The notes beneath the pieces are model-generated. The model worked only from the letters and a program-made list of their open reading frames with translations, was not told where the DNA came from and searched no databases. Positions 37,801-46,063 of a stretch of DNA of 64,000 nucleotides are shown one piece after another. The position numbers were made by a program, and so were the translations under genes. Source of the stretch: Trachythela sp. YZ-2020. Its lineage: Eukaryota > Cnidaria > Anthozoa > Malacalcyonacea > Clavulariidae. The DNA is taken from assembly GCA_016169945.1 (NCBI GenBank), contig JADLSH010000190.1:2542001-2606000 (forward strand), written 5' to 3'. Within the stretch, counting starts at the first letter, position 1, and the number at the start of each line of letters is the position of its first letter.

Positions 37801-40042
37801 TGTGCATTTAAGGTATAAATATGTGGGATAAATTTTCTAATAATTACAACATGAAGGCTGTCTTAATAATTATTAAAGGTCTTGGCATTCTGTTATCAGT
37901 TAAATGCATTCTTTAGACAGATAATCACTTCTTCAATGTGCTTATGAAATGCTGTTCACTTTAAAGCTTGCACTTAGCCATAGGTCAACAGGCATATGAA
38001 AAATATTTACCACTTAAGACACCCTTGTTTAGGAAAAGGAAGCCATAGGACATGTATATATATATACCTCTTAAACTTGAGAAGGGTTTTACACAAATTG
38101 GTACAATATATTTCATTGTACATTTAAATGATAGTTTGTGAAGTATAATATTATTGGGTATTTATAGTGTGTTTACACTTATAAACTTTTAACAAAACCA
38201 ACTTTCAACAATGAGAAACAATATATACTATAGGGTCGCGCCATTGTCGTGCAACAAAAAGCTTCAACAATGCTATCTGAGGATAGCCATGTATTTTAAA
38301 TTAAATCGCTTGCTAGCAGGATGCTAACGCTTCAGAGCTTCTTTCTAAAATTATCTAGCTAAATAGACATTATTTTGTATAATATTTTAAATTCCTTACA
38401 ATGTAAACTTTACTGCAAAGAATTAAAATAATTTCGACTTTAGTTGGCTAATTGTTAGCGAGATAAATTGTTAGCGAATAATAATCTGCAAAGGCACACA
38501 ACTCCAAAACTCAAATGCTTCTTAATAAAAACACTTATCTAACCTAATCTAGTATAAAACAAAGTCAAAATAAACTACTTTAGATAGTGTTTCGCATGGG
38601 GTTTAGAGTTTTTAGCCTCCTGAAGGGCATTTAAAAGCTGCTTGGACAATTTTGAATGCCACATGGGGCCCAAAGATAGCTCAGATATTTGTGTTGAGTA
38701 ATATGCAATATTTTGTAAAAATTTCAAAGCACAATAAACATGTTTGCTTAATGCTTTAAAAACAACGGAAAATAAGCTTTCGGGAGATGGTTTTTTAACA
38801 GCAAACATGTATAAAATTAAACCACTAGACTCATGTTATTTTCAATAGCAAGTCAGTTTTCGCCTGCGTCAATTAACGCGCATATTAACAGCCTGTCATT
38901 TACTCCGAGTGATATTTCGAGTTACATACTCAACTTGGCGCCCTCTTAACATTATAGCAATAAAGTTGTTTTTACCAAACAACGGTAATTATTTTAACAC
39001 TCATTTGTCTCGTTTACCGGCGAGATTTATAGCATGTTTATGATAGAATTAGTAAGCTCAAAAAGCCTGCTTATGACAGGCGAAATTACATTAATATCTG
39101 ACCATCAGAGGTCGATAAACATTATATCCACGAAGTGCCATATTATTACTGATTTTGGCATATATTCGACGTTATAGTGTATGCTGAACAAATATATACT
39201 ATAATAAAATTAAAAACTGTTATTTTGGCTATTTTATTTAACGGGAAAAACATGAAATTTACTTTGATCTCTGAATATATGAAAAGTCATAAATTACCCT
39301 CAGCGAAATGGCTAGACATATTTATTCGAATAATAAATTCGTAGGAAACTATTTACTACATAAGAATCGTGCCGAAATCGACTAGTTTTCTAAGTTGTTT
39401 ATTCCCATGGGAGTACAATAACGATGCCCCGGTTATGTGGTCTGAAATTTGGCATCATACACTGCTTGAAACCGTTTATATTGTAAGGAAGTGATTATTA
39501 GAACTGAGACACTGAGTGAAATAATAAAATGTGTCTGACGGTCTTGCATTGTTTACACCGGTCACAGAATGATACGATTTATGTCGTTCAAATGACCTGT
39601 ATTTTAGAATTAAAGAACAGGATTTTTACCTATTATAAAGATCAAAATCCCCCTAATTATTCTACAAATTTCTCGCCAATCGAATGAGAATAAGGGTTAG
39701 AAATCAAGCATATAAGTTAGAAGTCAATGAACCATATTATACATGTATACTGTATTAAAATACTGATGAGGGAAGCGTGCGATAAACTAGGTGATATTTA
39801 ATGGATTATAAATATATTCTGGTCAGGCAATTGTTGGTATTTACAGTCAAGATACTTGGGTCGGATGTGGGATTTCTAACAGCGATCGATCTAACGTTAA
39901 TACATTGTAAACATGTGTGTATAATAGGGATTCGAACATAACATAGCGACATATGTATTGAAAAATTACATACCAATGTGAACAAATTTGAGCTACATTC
40001 CCTTAAATCCACGGCATTTGAAGATAAACTGCCAGAAGTCAT
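10879..40042 (-). CDS. MED13: MED13, Mediator kinase-module subunit 13, complete
   Basis: MED13 links the CDK8/cyclin C/MED12 kinase module to core Mediator in the nucleus. Coding exons (minus): 39974-40042, 34656-34914, 33811-33895, 32705-32785, 30819-30964, 29790-30041, 28007-28190, 26344-27138, 25602-26166, 24739-25038, 23984-24127, 23282-23316 (weakest), 21901-22613, 21165-21430, 20578-20703, 19608-19740, 18815-18874, 18658-18742, 18240-18414, 17565-17765, 16838-17079, 15661-15809, 15198-15347, 13935-14174, 12442-12755, 11334-11419, 10879-11014. They total 5,991 nt (1,996 aa) with every phase consistent; human MED13 has about 2,174 aa. N-terminal domain (residues 1-297): [51 protein letters not shown] degron-like site lies near 308-313. 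The middle is disordered and basic with [12 protein letters not shown]. The Piwi-like/C-terminal part shows [57 protein letters not shown], and ends [13 protein letters not shown]. Intron 1 (about 5 kb) and others are full of transposons. Confidence 0.93.
11829..12265. mobile_element. hAT-type foldback MITE, family B copy 1
   Basis: The 437-bp element has long inverted arms: CACTGAACTATAAATAAACTGG at the left mirrors the right end CCAGTTTACTTAGAGTTCACTG. The interior arms from 11875 to 12205 are nearly palindromic. The 8-bp duplication GTCAGACG flanks it at 11821-11828 and 12266-12273. It lies in the MED13 intron between exons 25 and 26. Confidence 0.85.
12846..13353. mobile_element. Foldback DNA element in a MED13 intron
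   Basis: The left arm CATGGGGAAAAGTTATCTCGG is repeated inverted at the right (CCGAGATAACTTTTCCCCATATG), followed on both sides by the GCGAGAAAACATTTCGAC word. Inner GCGAGATCTCG words recur in the element at 15951-16746. No target duplication was defined. It lies between MED13 exons 24 and 25. Short reading frames inside it are not genes. Confidence 0.65.
13537..13889. mobile_element. Palindromic Mutator-like MITE with 9-bp duplication
   Basis: The 353-bp, almost fully palindromic, element begins TAGACTTGCTCCAAG and ends CTTGGAGCAAGTCTA. It has GC-rich arms (GGCGGGCGGG and its complement) around a short centre near 13745. The flanks CTGCCACCC at 13528-13536 and 13890-13898 are a perfect 9-bp direct repeat, as Mutator-like elements make. 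It stops 36 bp from the donor of MED13 exon 24. Confidence 0.8.
14818..15052. mobile_element. 235-bp hAT-type MITE, family A copy 2
   Basis: The length and interior match the 8370-8604 element. Ends are ATTGAATAGGAAATGACCAG and CTGGTCATTTCCTATTCTGTG. The perfect 8-bp duplication CTATTTCC lies at 14810-14817 and 15053-15060. It sits in the MED13 intron between exons 23 and 24. Confidence 0.88.
15951..16746. mobile_element. Inverted-repeat transposon containing a copy of MED13 exon 21 edge
   Basis: The left end (GCATGAGCCCTTTATGAAGGGCTAGCC) and right end (GGCTGGCCCTTCATGCAGGGCTCATATAATCAGGG) are inverted relatives. An internal CCAGCCCTACTAGGCGAGAT is mirrored by ATCTCGCCTAGGAGGGCTGG. Positions 16560-16677 are a direct copy of 16747-16864, which spans the MED13 exon 21/intron border. 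It lies in the intron between exons 21 and 22. Confidence 0.65.
16560..16677. repeat. 118-bp direct duplicate of the MED13 exon 21 donor region
   Basis: This segment is identical, as far as I can read, to 16747-16864 (offset 187 bp). It carries the last 27 nt of exon 21 and its GT donor. It is bounded on both sides by the word ATCGGGTAAG (16551-16560 and 16678-16687). It is a decoy donor within the intron. Confidence 0.85.
17816..18158. repeat. ACAAGTTGTTGACAACTTGT-type element, copy 1
   Basis: A ~340-bp element starts ACACGCAAAAACGCACAAGTTG and ends ACATCTTGTTGACAAGATGTGAGATTTTT. It is built of imperfect palindromic words of TTGTTGACAAGTTG. Copies lie at 33942-34245 and 59434-59775. It is in the MED13 intron between exons 19 and 20. 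Confidence 0.75.
18466..18632. repeat. CCACA/CCATA microsatellite
   Basis: This is a tandem array of five-base units (CCATA and CCACA) between MED13 exons 18 and 19. The long reading frames across it in several frames are low-complexity artefacts. Confidence 0.95.
18919..19509. mobile_element. hAT-type MITE, family B copy 2, beside MED13 exon 17
   Basis: The ends are CAGTGAACTCTAAGTAGACTGG and CCAGTCTACTTAGAGTTCACTG, perfectly inverted. The 8-bp duplication GTATCGAC lies at 18911-18918 and 19510-19517. The 591-bp element ends 44 bp upstream of the exon 17 acceptor (18874 on the minus strand). It is a longer relative of 11829-12265. Confidence 0.88.
19900..20273. mobile_element. 374-bp MITE with AGCGAGCTTAAGATCTAC ends
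   Basis: The left end AGCGAGCTTAAGATCTAC is perfectly inverted at the right (GTAGATCTTAAGCTCGCT). Flanking ATT triplets (19897-19899, 20274-20276) are a 3-bp duplication, as in PIF/Harbinger or similar elements. A second copy, lacking the outer 7 bp, is at about 43802-44142. It lies in the MED13 intron between exons 15 and 16. Confidence 0.8.
23437..23850. repeat. 12-bp minisatellite (ACACGCACTCTA)n in a MED13 intron
   Basis: Two blocks (about 23437-23530 and 23608-23850) of ACACGCACTCTA or ACACGCACCCTA lie between MED13 exons 11 and 12. The Arg-Val-rich reading frames over them are low-complexity artefacts. Confidence 0.95.
24140..24690. repeat. Tandem copies of the ~115-bp repeat in a MED13 intron
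   Basis: About five head-to-tail units of the family also seen at 1665-2010 (GTAGTAACACTGG, then CCTCTAGGGAGAACAG, GAGCTATCCAGTA, then AATAAAGTTAGTTTAGTTTAGG). Inverted arrays lie at 21480-21640, 26240-26330 and 27180-27600. They occupy introns only. Confidence 0.85.
27180..27600. repeat. Inverted tandem array of the ~115-bp repeat
   Basis: About four units in the opposite orientation (AAACTAAACTAACTTTATT, GGATAGCTCTATC, CTGTTCTCC, AGAGGTCCAGT, CAGTGTTACTA) sit between MED13 exons 7 and 8. The array is interrupted by single-copy AT-rich sequence after 27600, and one more partial unit is at about 27895-27965. Confidence 0.8.
28300..28860. repeat. Dispersed repeat, copy 2, with a 70-codon open stretch
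   Basis: The repeat begins near AACACCTACTTTATTACTATT and includes a frame at about 28482-28712 ([20 protein letters not shown]). The same frame is open at 62688-62885 with one codon more. Part of it (28640-28800) also matches 51-200. It lies in the MED13 intron between exons 6 and 7. Confidence 0.7.
29260..29660. repeat. Dispersed repeat, copy 3, abutting MED13 exon 6
   Basis: Matches 1-410 in its second half (CCACAGATAGGAATTTTAATT, TGTAAACAAAACA, GCCACTTTAA). It supplies the stop codon at 29656 that would end a read-through of MED13 exon 6. Confidence 0.7.
30074..30577. mobile_element. 504-bp TA-flanked element with CAGTCGAACCTGTATTAAG ends
   Basis: CAGTCGAACCTGTATTAAGCGG at the left and the inverted ..TACAGGTTCGACTG at the right are flanked by TA. 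The interior repeats GACCGCTTAATA words. TA duplication fits Tc1/mariner-type insertion. It lies in the MED13 intron between exons 5 and 6. Confidence 0.8.
30606..30797. mobile_element. Short MITE with CAGGGGCCGGTTGTACGAAG ends
   Basis: CAGGGGCCGGTTGTACGAAG at the left is inverted at the right (CTTCGTACAACCGGCCCCTG). The interior includes a short direct repeat (GTTCGATGAATGTATCATCA twice). A related GGGCCGGTTGTTCAAA element is at 55642-55887. It lies 22 bp from the donor of MED13 exon 5. Confidence 0.75.
31047..32673. mobile_element. TA-flanked MITE expanded by a 79-bp minisatellite
   Basis: The outer ends ATCAGCTAAC..ACCCAATTCAC and GTGAATTGGAT..GTTAGCTGAT are inverted and flanked by TA. 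Between about 31110 and 32640 sit about 19 tandem copies of a 79-bp unit (GTTACCTTTGTTCCATTCTATG, TTATCAGAACAGTGG, CTAGGCATGTGAGTTATCTG). Single-unit relatives are at 37085-37280 and 58190-58340. It fills most of the MED13 intron between exons 4 and 5 and is not a CRISPR array, since the unit is continuous without spacers. Confidence 0.85.
32967..33732. mobile_element. TA-flanked MITE expanded by a 17-bp minisatellite
   Basis: CAGTGGAACCC at the left is inverted at the right as GGGTTCCACTG, with TA on both sides. The interior is about 40 copies of GTATTAACGGGGTGGCC and close variants. It lies in the MED13 intron between exons 3 and 4, 79 bp from exon 3. Gly/Val/Ala-rich frames inside are artefacts. 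Confidence 0.85.
33942..34245. repeat. ACAAGTTGTTGACAACTTGT-type element, copy 2
   Basis: It starts ACACGTAAAAATCTCACATCTTGT and has the same palindromic words as 17816-18158, in inverse orientation. It lies between MED13 exons 2 and 3. Confidence 0.7.
34915..39973. other. MED13 intron 1
   Basis: This 5.06-kb AT-rich intron separates the 23-codon first exon from the rest of MED13. It holds a SINE 3' fragment near 36090-36140 (TTGCATTTTTCGCAACTGCTCCTGG) and a single-unit relative of the 31047 element at 37085-37280. Otherwise I see no gene or strong structure. Its length would allow first-intron regulatory sites, but none can be named. Confidence 0.6.
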
Positions 40043-41329
40043 GCTAGAGGCATGACGTTGCTTTCCACCAAGCGGGAAAAAGCCAAAAGATTCGCCAGAA
40101 TTTGTCTTTTTACTCGAAACTTTTTGAAACGTTTCACACGAACAAGGAAAATGGCAGCGATTCTTCGAGTCAAGTTATAGCAGAAACGCACGCGATTGGT
40201 CCAAACGCATCACGTGGGCCAAGACGGAACTCACCGAAGCATTCCGGTCAGTTCCGGTGAATTGACATCCTGAAATCTACAAATTTTGAAACATTGATTT
40301 GATACATGTACTATTCGCTAATTTCACAGAAATTAAATTAATAACTTAACAAACGTGAAATTTAGGCTGTGCATATCAATCTATTATAATAATCTACCAT
40401 GAAGTAAAGTATTAATTTATCGAACAAAACATTAACTCTTATGTGAAATTGACAATGAAATTGACAATGAAATGAACAATGAAGCTGACAATATACAAAT
40501 TAATTGGTTCCCATGTTACAAATTACCAAATAGGTACCTGGGTGCCAGAGGTTATTTCACGTTCACAGCAATAATAGTAGCCTATTAGGCAAATAGGCCT
40601 TTTGTGAAATAATAATTATATATAAAATAAATCAAAACAATGAACGACTGCATGGCATGGAGAACAGTGGGATTTTAAAAACAATGAAAAGACAATGGAA
40701 CATCTCAATCACTGATCGCGTGTGTTTAATATGTGTTATGCAAAGGTCATTTGCAAAGGCATATAGTCTGACATAATAAATAGGGCTAGAGCTCGACCTA
40801 GAATTTATCTTTTTATAGGCGATTTTTACTGCAAAACATGAGTTAGGGAAAGATTAAAAACCACTTTAAAATTTACAAACACTTAGAATACGCAAATTCG
40901 TCCGGTTCTATTAGCCCTATTAGTAATTAGTTCCCACGGAAATTCTTACGATTAGCCTGCGCCCTGGTTAGCTTTGCTCGAATCGTCCGCTTTCGTGCGT
41001 AATGCAAATAAGATAATGATATAGCCATTCTATGCATACTTCAGGATGCCTTTTTCCAGTATATGTAGGGATCGGACCTCGTCTCTGTGTAATTCGATCT
41101 TATGCATCATTCTCGGTAAGTTCAATCTCTTTCAGGGGGAATTTTGGAGTTAAAAAAATTCCACATTCCATCCATCCCATGGGCATAATTTTAAAAATAT
41201 TCCGCATTATTTGCGTTGTTTTAAAAAAAATCCGTTGGGCAGTAAACAAAAAATTCCATATTCCCCAAACAAAAATGTAAAGAAATACACTCCAAGATTT
41301 CGTCTACCCCCCCCCCGAATCACCATAAT

Positions 41330-41625
41330 CTTCTTAATTCAATCACTCCACCTGACCCTTTGTCCCGCGAGTTTTCTCTGTGGTCTTTCTTTTTACAGAA
41401 TCCTTCCCAATCCTTCCATGCTCTCTTTGTCAATTTTCATCCATTCTAATGCATGTCCAATGCAAATGTCCAAACATCTATGATTTCTACTTCAGCTCTT
41501 CTTCTAACCTTCACTTTTGTAAGATCTAGATGTTCTCGGAGTGATATTCCTTGTATCCATCGTAACATTCTCATCTCAGTCGTTTCATGGAGAATTTTTT
41601 TCTTGATGATCGAGTTAGACTGAAT
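41330..41625 (-). mobile_element. Decayed non-LTR retrotransposon 3' fragment
   Basis: Read on the minus strand the segment encodes TTEMRMLRWIQGISLREHL, then KVRRRAEVEI and, after stops and shifts, a basic Arg-Trp-rich tail. This order is typical of the end of LINE reverse transcriptases (the 'MLRWICGVTR' region). Stops and frameshifts show it is dead. The length and clade cannot be fixed. Confidence 0.5.
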
Positions 41626-42088
41626 GATTATTCAATAACCTTGATAACATGATCTCGATGGTAGAAGCAGTACTGTTTTCGATCAGTGAGTTTATTATTA
41701 AATACTGAGAGTCTTTTGGATCAATCTAGTAATCTACCTCAAAAATACAATAAGAACTTTGACGTTTCGAGCGAAGGCCCTTCGTCTGGAAGTTAGCGAC
41801 TGGAAGTTATTATATTTTTCAGGTATAGACACTACCTACACTGGCAGCACACGTTCGATTTATTATTAAATAGCCTTTTTGAAGCGGTTAAAGCCATCTC
41901 TCACCAAAGATTTTCTCATCGATGTTACATCTAATCATTCGAATGGACTATCCGACTATGCAGCTAGCTTGCGGCACTGACTTCATGCATCAAGTACTCA
42001 TGTAGTACTCCACAGTGGCGGAAATTCACTTTTTCCGGTGGGGGGCGGGGCAAAGCCTCCTAAATTAAACTTCCGACAAACCCCCATT

Positions 42089-42240
42089 CAGTAGCGTAGC
42101 CAGCCCGCCGATTTAGTCCCGCTATGCAAATTTGTTCGTGTTCATTGACGGTGAAAACAATCAATTTCTAAAGAAATGAATAATGATAATGTTTGAAATT
42201 TGCATAGCGGGACCAAATCGGCGGGCTGGCTACGCCACTG
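42089..42240. mobile_element. 152-bp hAT-type MITE
   Basis: CAGTAGCGTAGCCAGCCCGCCGATTT at the left is inverted at the right (AAATCGGCGGGCTGGCTACGCCACTG). The perfect 8-bp duplication CCCCCATT flanks it at 42081-42088 and 42241-42248. Confidence 0.88.
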
Positions 42241-42994
42241 CCCCCATTTACACTCATTAGCCCTTTTTAGGTCAAAATTCCCGACAAATTGTCTATTTTC
42301 CCTCGTAACCAACGAGGTTGCGGTCTTTTGAATTCGGACATTTTTGCAATGGCGCTTCATAAATATGAAGCAATTAATCATGATATTGTTATTTGGAATG
42401 TTTTCTAATGTAGTAATGTATCACCGCCGTATCACGGTCTAATCGTTTTTTTGCCTCTGCTATACGTTAGCTGTTACCATGCAGGCTCTTTCTGGCGACG
42501 AGTGTACACGATTTTGAATGCATATTATCTGAGGATCAGAATAGTCTCAAAATGCAGGAAATTCCGTTTCAGAACCCTCAGATTTTTAAAATTTCCGTGG
42601 AGCATGCCCCCGCGAACCCCCTACGTTTCCCGTCTTTATTGGCCTCGATCGGATTAGTCGCACCAATATATATAATTATGTTAACGTCGTGGCTACGGCC
42701 CTGTTTCTTCCTCTTTCCTAAGTGCAGTGCCTTTTACCTCAATACAGCATGATGAACTGGTCTAATGAATAGTAATGACAGTTCGGTACATGCATTTTCA
42801 AGGCTCATCTTAGTGCAGATACAGCACGAACTATCCAGACGAAAGTGCGATCTATGCTGCCAATGGACGTAGGAGGAAATTATTATCCTGAACATCGTAG
42901 GAATGAAAACTATAATTATATAATTATACGCTCCACGCGAGATATCCAATCCACATGCAGATACGACGAGCACGACAGTTGTTGGAAGAGCTAA

Positions 42995-43802
42995 AGCCCG
43001 CCGCACACTAGAGCTATCAGCTTAGCAAAGTTTCACTCGTGACTGTTGGCGTAAGCAAGTTCCCCCAGTGTGCGGTGGCGTTTTGAACGCTATTGTTCAC
43101 GCGTGCCATCGGCACCTGATATTCAACATGTTGAACAATTTTGTGCACGAGTGAACATTTCCTCCAAGTGTGCGCGCGTGCAAAGCTATCGCCTTACAAT
43201 GTCATACGAATACGCATGCGTAGAAGTGCTAATCGCGACAAATAAAATGGCGGCGAGTAGTGATTTGGTGGCTGAAGCAATGTTGGAAGACAAGATAGCT
43301 GATATTTGGCCGGACTATCCTTGTCTATACGACGTAAGGTGTCCTGAATTTAAAAATCGAGATATGCGCGATAAATCTATGCACGAAATGGCTGGAAAAC
43401 TTGGAAAAACAAATTTATCGCGCATATCTCGATTTTTAAATTCAGGACACCTTACGTCGTATAGACAAGGATAATCCGGCCAAATATCAGCTATCTTGTC
43501 TTCCAACATTGCTTCAACCACCAAATCACTACTCGCCGCCATTTTATTTGTCGCGATTAGCACTTCTACGCATGCGTATTCGTATGACATTGTAAGGCGA
43601 TAGCTTTGCACGCGCGCACACTTGGAGGAAATGTTCACTCGTGCACAAAATTGTTCAACATGTTGAATATCAGGTGCCGATGACACGCGTGAACAATAGC
43701 GCTCAAAACGCCACCGCACACTGGGGGAACTTGCTTACGCCAACAGTCACGAGTGAAACTTTGCTAAGCTGATAGCTCTAGACTCTAGTGTGCGGCGGGC
43801 TT
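42995..43802. mobile_element. Large palindromic foldback element with two truncated MADF-domain genes
   Basis: Two ~380-bp arms are near-perfect inverted copies about a centre at 43394/43395, with a short loop (about 43378-43412). The outer ends are AAAGCCCGCCGCACACTAGAGCTATC and its inverse; the right arm has a 7-bp internal duplication. TAA/TTA triplets flank it, consistent with PIF/Harbinger-type target sites, though the exact base is ambiguous. Each arm carries the 5' part of the same gene (ATG 43247 on plus). Confidence 0.85.
43247..43474 (+). pseudogene. Truncated MADF-domain gene fragment (PIF/Harbinger-associated type)
   Basis: From ATG 43247 (context AATAAAATGGCGG) the frame encodes MAASSDLVAEAMLEDKIADI, then YPCLYDVRCPEFKNRDMRDK and AGKLGKT. 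This is the first half of a MADF (Myb/SANT-like) DNA-binding domain, as found in the accessory gene of Harbinger transposons and in NAIF1-like proteins. Past position ~43413 the frame reads into the opposite arm, so the remaining residues up to the stop at 43474 are meaningless. A mirror copy is on the minus strand, reading toward 43315. Neither copy is a full gene. Confidence 0.7.
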
Positions 43803-44142
43803 TAAGATCTACAACGCCAACGTCGCGGCCCTTCTTGTAATAAAGCAATGGAAAAACTTGTAGTCCCAAGAGAATTCTCGACGTCGTCTCTGTCTTGTTC
43901 ACGACGCCAACTAGAGCATTTTTACGTACACAGGATGACGGCAAGTCAGAAAAACGAATAGCTGCATTTCACGTTTGTTTTTACAGCCTGCATTGTAGTC
44001 GATAACTGCAGTTGAAACGTTTTAAAAGTCATGAATAAAAAGCTGTGAGCTAAAACAAGAACGTTGTTCAATCACGGTCTCTTTATATTCACATATTTAT
44101 ATGGCGTACGTTGTCGACTGCCGCGTCGTCGTAGATCTTAAG
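43802..44142. mobile_element. Second copy of the AGATCTACAACGCC MITE
   Basis: Collinear with 19900-20273 (AGATCTACAACGCCAACGTCG.., GAAACGTTTTAAAAGTCATG, ..CGCGTCGTCGTAGATCTTAA). It lacks the outer AGCGAGC and directly abuts the foldback element, so one element probably inserted at the edge of the other. Confidence 0.75.
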
Positions 44143-44317
44143 GTCCCTGACGGACAGTTCGTCCAGTGCTTGACAATAATGCTGTATATATGCTGTTTAA
44201 TTGACTTTGATTTTGACTTGACCAAGAACGAAAACATCGATCCACGACCACTACACACGAAAACACAGTGACTTACATTTACCGAGATCAAGCCTCTATT
44301 GATTTTAACAATGGTGT

Positions 44318-44506
44318 ACATAACCTGTAGAGACGTCGTGTATGTAACCTGTAGAGACGTCGTGTATGTAACCTGTAGAGACGTCGTGTACATAATTAAC
44401 CTGTAGAGACGTCGTGTATGTAACCTGTAGAGACGTCGTGTATGTAACCTGTAGAGACGTCGTGTACATAACCTGTAGAGACGTCGTGTACATAACCTGT
44501 AGAGTT
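44318..44506. repeat. ~24-bp tandem repeat
   Basis: About eight units of ACCTGTAGAGACGTCGTGTA followed by TGTA or CATA. The Tyr/Thr/Ser-rich frames across it are artefacts. Confidence 0.95.
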
Positions 44507-44946
44507 CTCTTAATCCTCCGTTTTCATCTATATATTTTCTTTATCTAGCTTTCCCTTCTTCCTTTCTTATCTTAATTTCGCTGGATTTCCCAATTAATTC
44601 TCTCTAATTTCTCTTAATTAGATTGATAATTGTATTATATTCATATATGTATTGTAAATAGTGTGCATTTATATATCGTTAATATTAATATTGATGTAAT
44701 TTTTAGTTGCAGGACCCCACTGAAAATTAAATATCAAGATGATAATAATAATAATTCGCACGACAAAATGTCTCATCAAGATGAACTAACTAGAAGAACC
44801 TTTTCAGACTGCAATAGCGCGATCGATACTGTCACTCCTTTTTGAAAAACATTCGGGTGAGTGAAAAAATGATTAAGCAATAAAAAATACTTCAATTTAG
44901 CGTGGAAAAAAATTATAACAAGTCCCCGGGAGCGCGAACCTGCGGC

Positions 44947-45183
44947 ATTGAATAGGAAATGACTAGAAGGGCCACTTGAGGCGGAACCTTTGAAGTTTTT
45001 GACGCTGCGCATGTCACATTACGCATGTTCATTACCATTATTCTAGCCAGTCAATTGAATTTTCTGGCCAATAAACACGCTGAACTGGCTGGTCCGCCAT
45101 TATTCTGGCCAGAAAACTGCATAAAAATAGGGGGTCACGTTGCACTGCTGAGTGGTCCAGTTCTGGTCATTTCCTATTCTGTG
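44947..45183. mobile_element. 237-bp hAT-type MITE, family A copy 3
   Basis: Same ends and interior as 14818-15052. The perfect 8-bp duplication CCTGCGGC lies at 44939-44946 and 45184-45191. It is intergenic between MED13 and the WD40 gene. Confidence 0.88.
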
Positions 45184-46063
45184 CCTGCGGCCTTGCTATT
45201 CCTGTTATAGGTTCCGACCACAGGGCTACTGAGTTCAGTGGTTTAACCATTGCATTTATTTTTTGCAATAAATAACCCACCATGGTGCATGATAACTACA
45301 AGGGACTGTACTTACCACCGCCTTGCCTTTCCAAAATTGCCTTTCCAAAATTCTAATTGGCAATTTATGGCAAATATATGGTTCGAAACTGCAGCCTTGC
45401 TATTCACGTGCAATGTTCCGACCACAGAGCTTCTGTTCCAGAATAAATAGTGATAAATACAAACGATTTTACTTACCATCATTCAACCATTCCAGATACA
45501 AAAATAAAATTTAAAACAAACAATGGGGATCGAACCGCGGCCTTGCGATATCTACACGAGGCTGTAACCACAGAGCTACCGAGTTCAGTGATTTGACAGA
45601 GACATTTGGGGTGGGTAAATCAGTATTTTTGCAAAGGATACTCACAAATTGTGTGCAAGTCTCTGACAACACAGACCGAGTCCAATTACGAAGAGCTTAG
45701 AACAAATTGAGGGTTGCTTCGCGTGTGCCTAAAAGATATAAACAAAATCTCGACGTTTCGAGCTAAAGCCCTTCGTCAGGAGAAATTAGTAGGACCGACG
45801 CTGAATTAAAGTCTACGATATCCTTCACGAAGAGAAATGTTTTAGCTAATCACCATTCTAAAAATTGTGCTGGAAACATATTCCGCCAAACAAGATTTCT
45901 CTCGCAGTTTCGCAGACCCAAAATACTAAATCATAATATCTAGGCGCAGGCCCCAACCTTCCCCCCAGCCTACACGGGTCAGAAACTTTTGTCAATGTTT
46001 ACAGTAACTTAGCAAACAAAAGCGATTTCCAAAATTTTGAAAATTTACAAAGAAAACATCACA

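Larger units (their letters stand above)
40043..46063. other. Divergent intergenic region between MED13 and the WD40 gene
   Basis: MED13 starts leftward at 40042 and the WD40 gene rightward at 46064, so both promoters lie here. Besides the mobile elements listed separately it holds a tRNA-like SINE piece (about 45527-45600, GGGGATCGAACCGCGG) and repeats around the phrase GACGTTTCGAGC..AAGGCCCTTCGTC (about 41760 and 45750). I see no intact gene. Confidence 0.55.

Noticed and set aside
43315..43719. Minus-strand MADF-like ORF as a separate gene
   Set aside because: It is the mirror arm of the foldback element and is truncated at the same point as the plus-strand copy.
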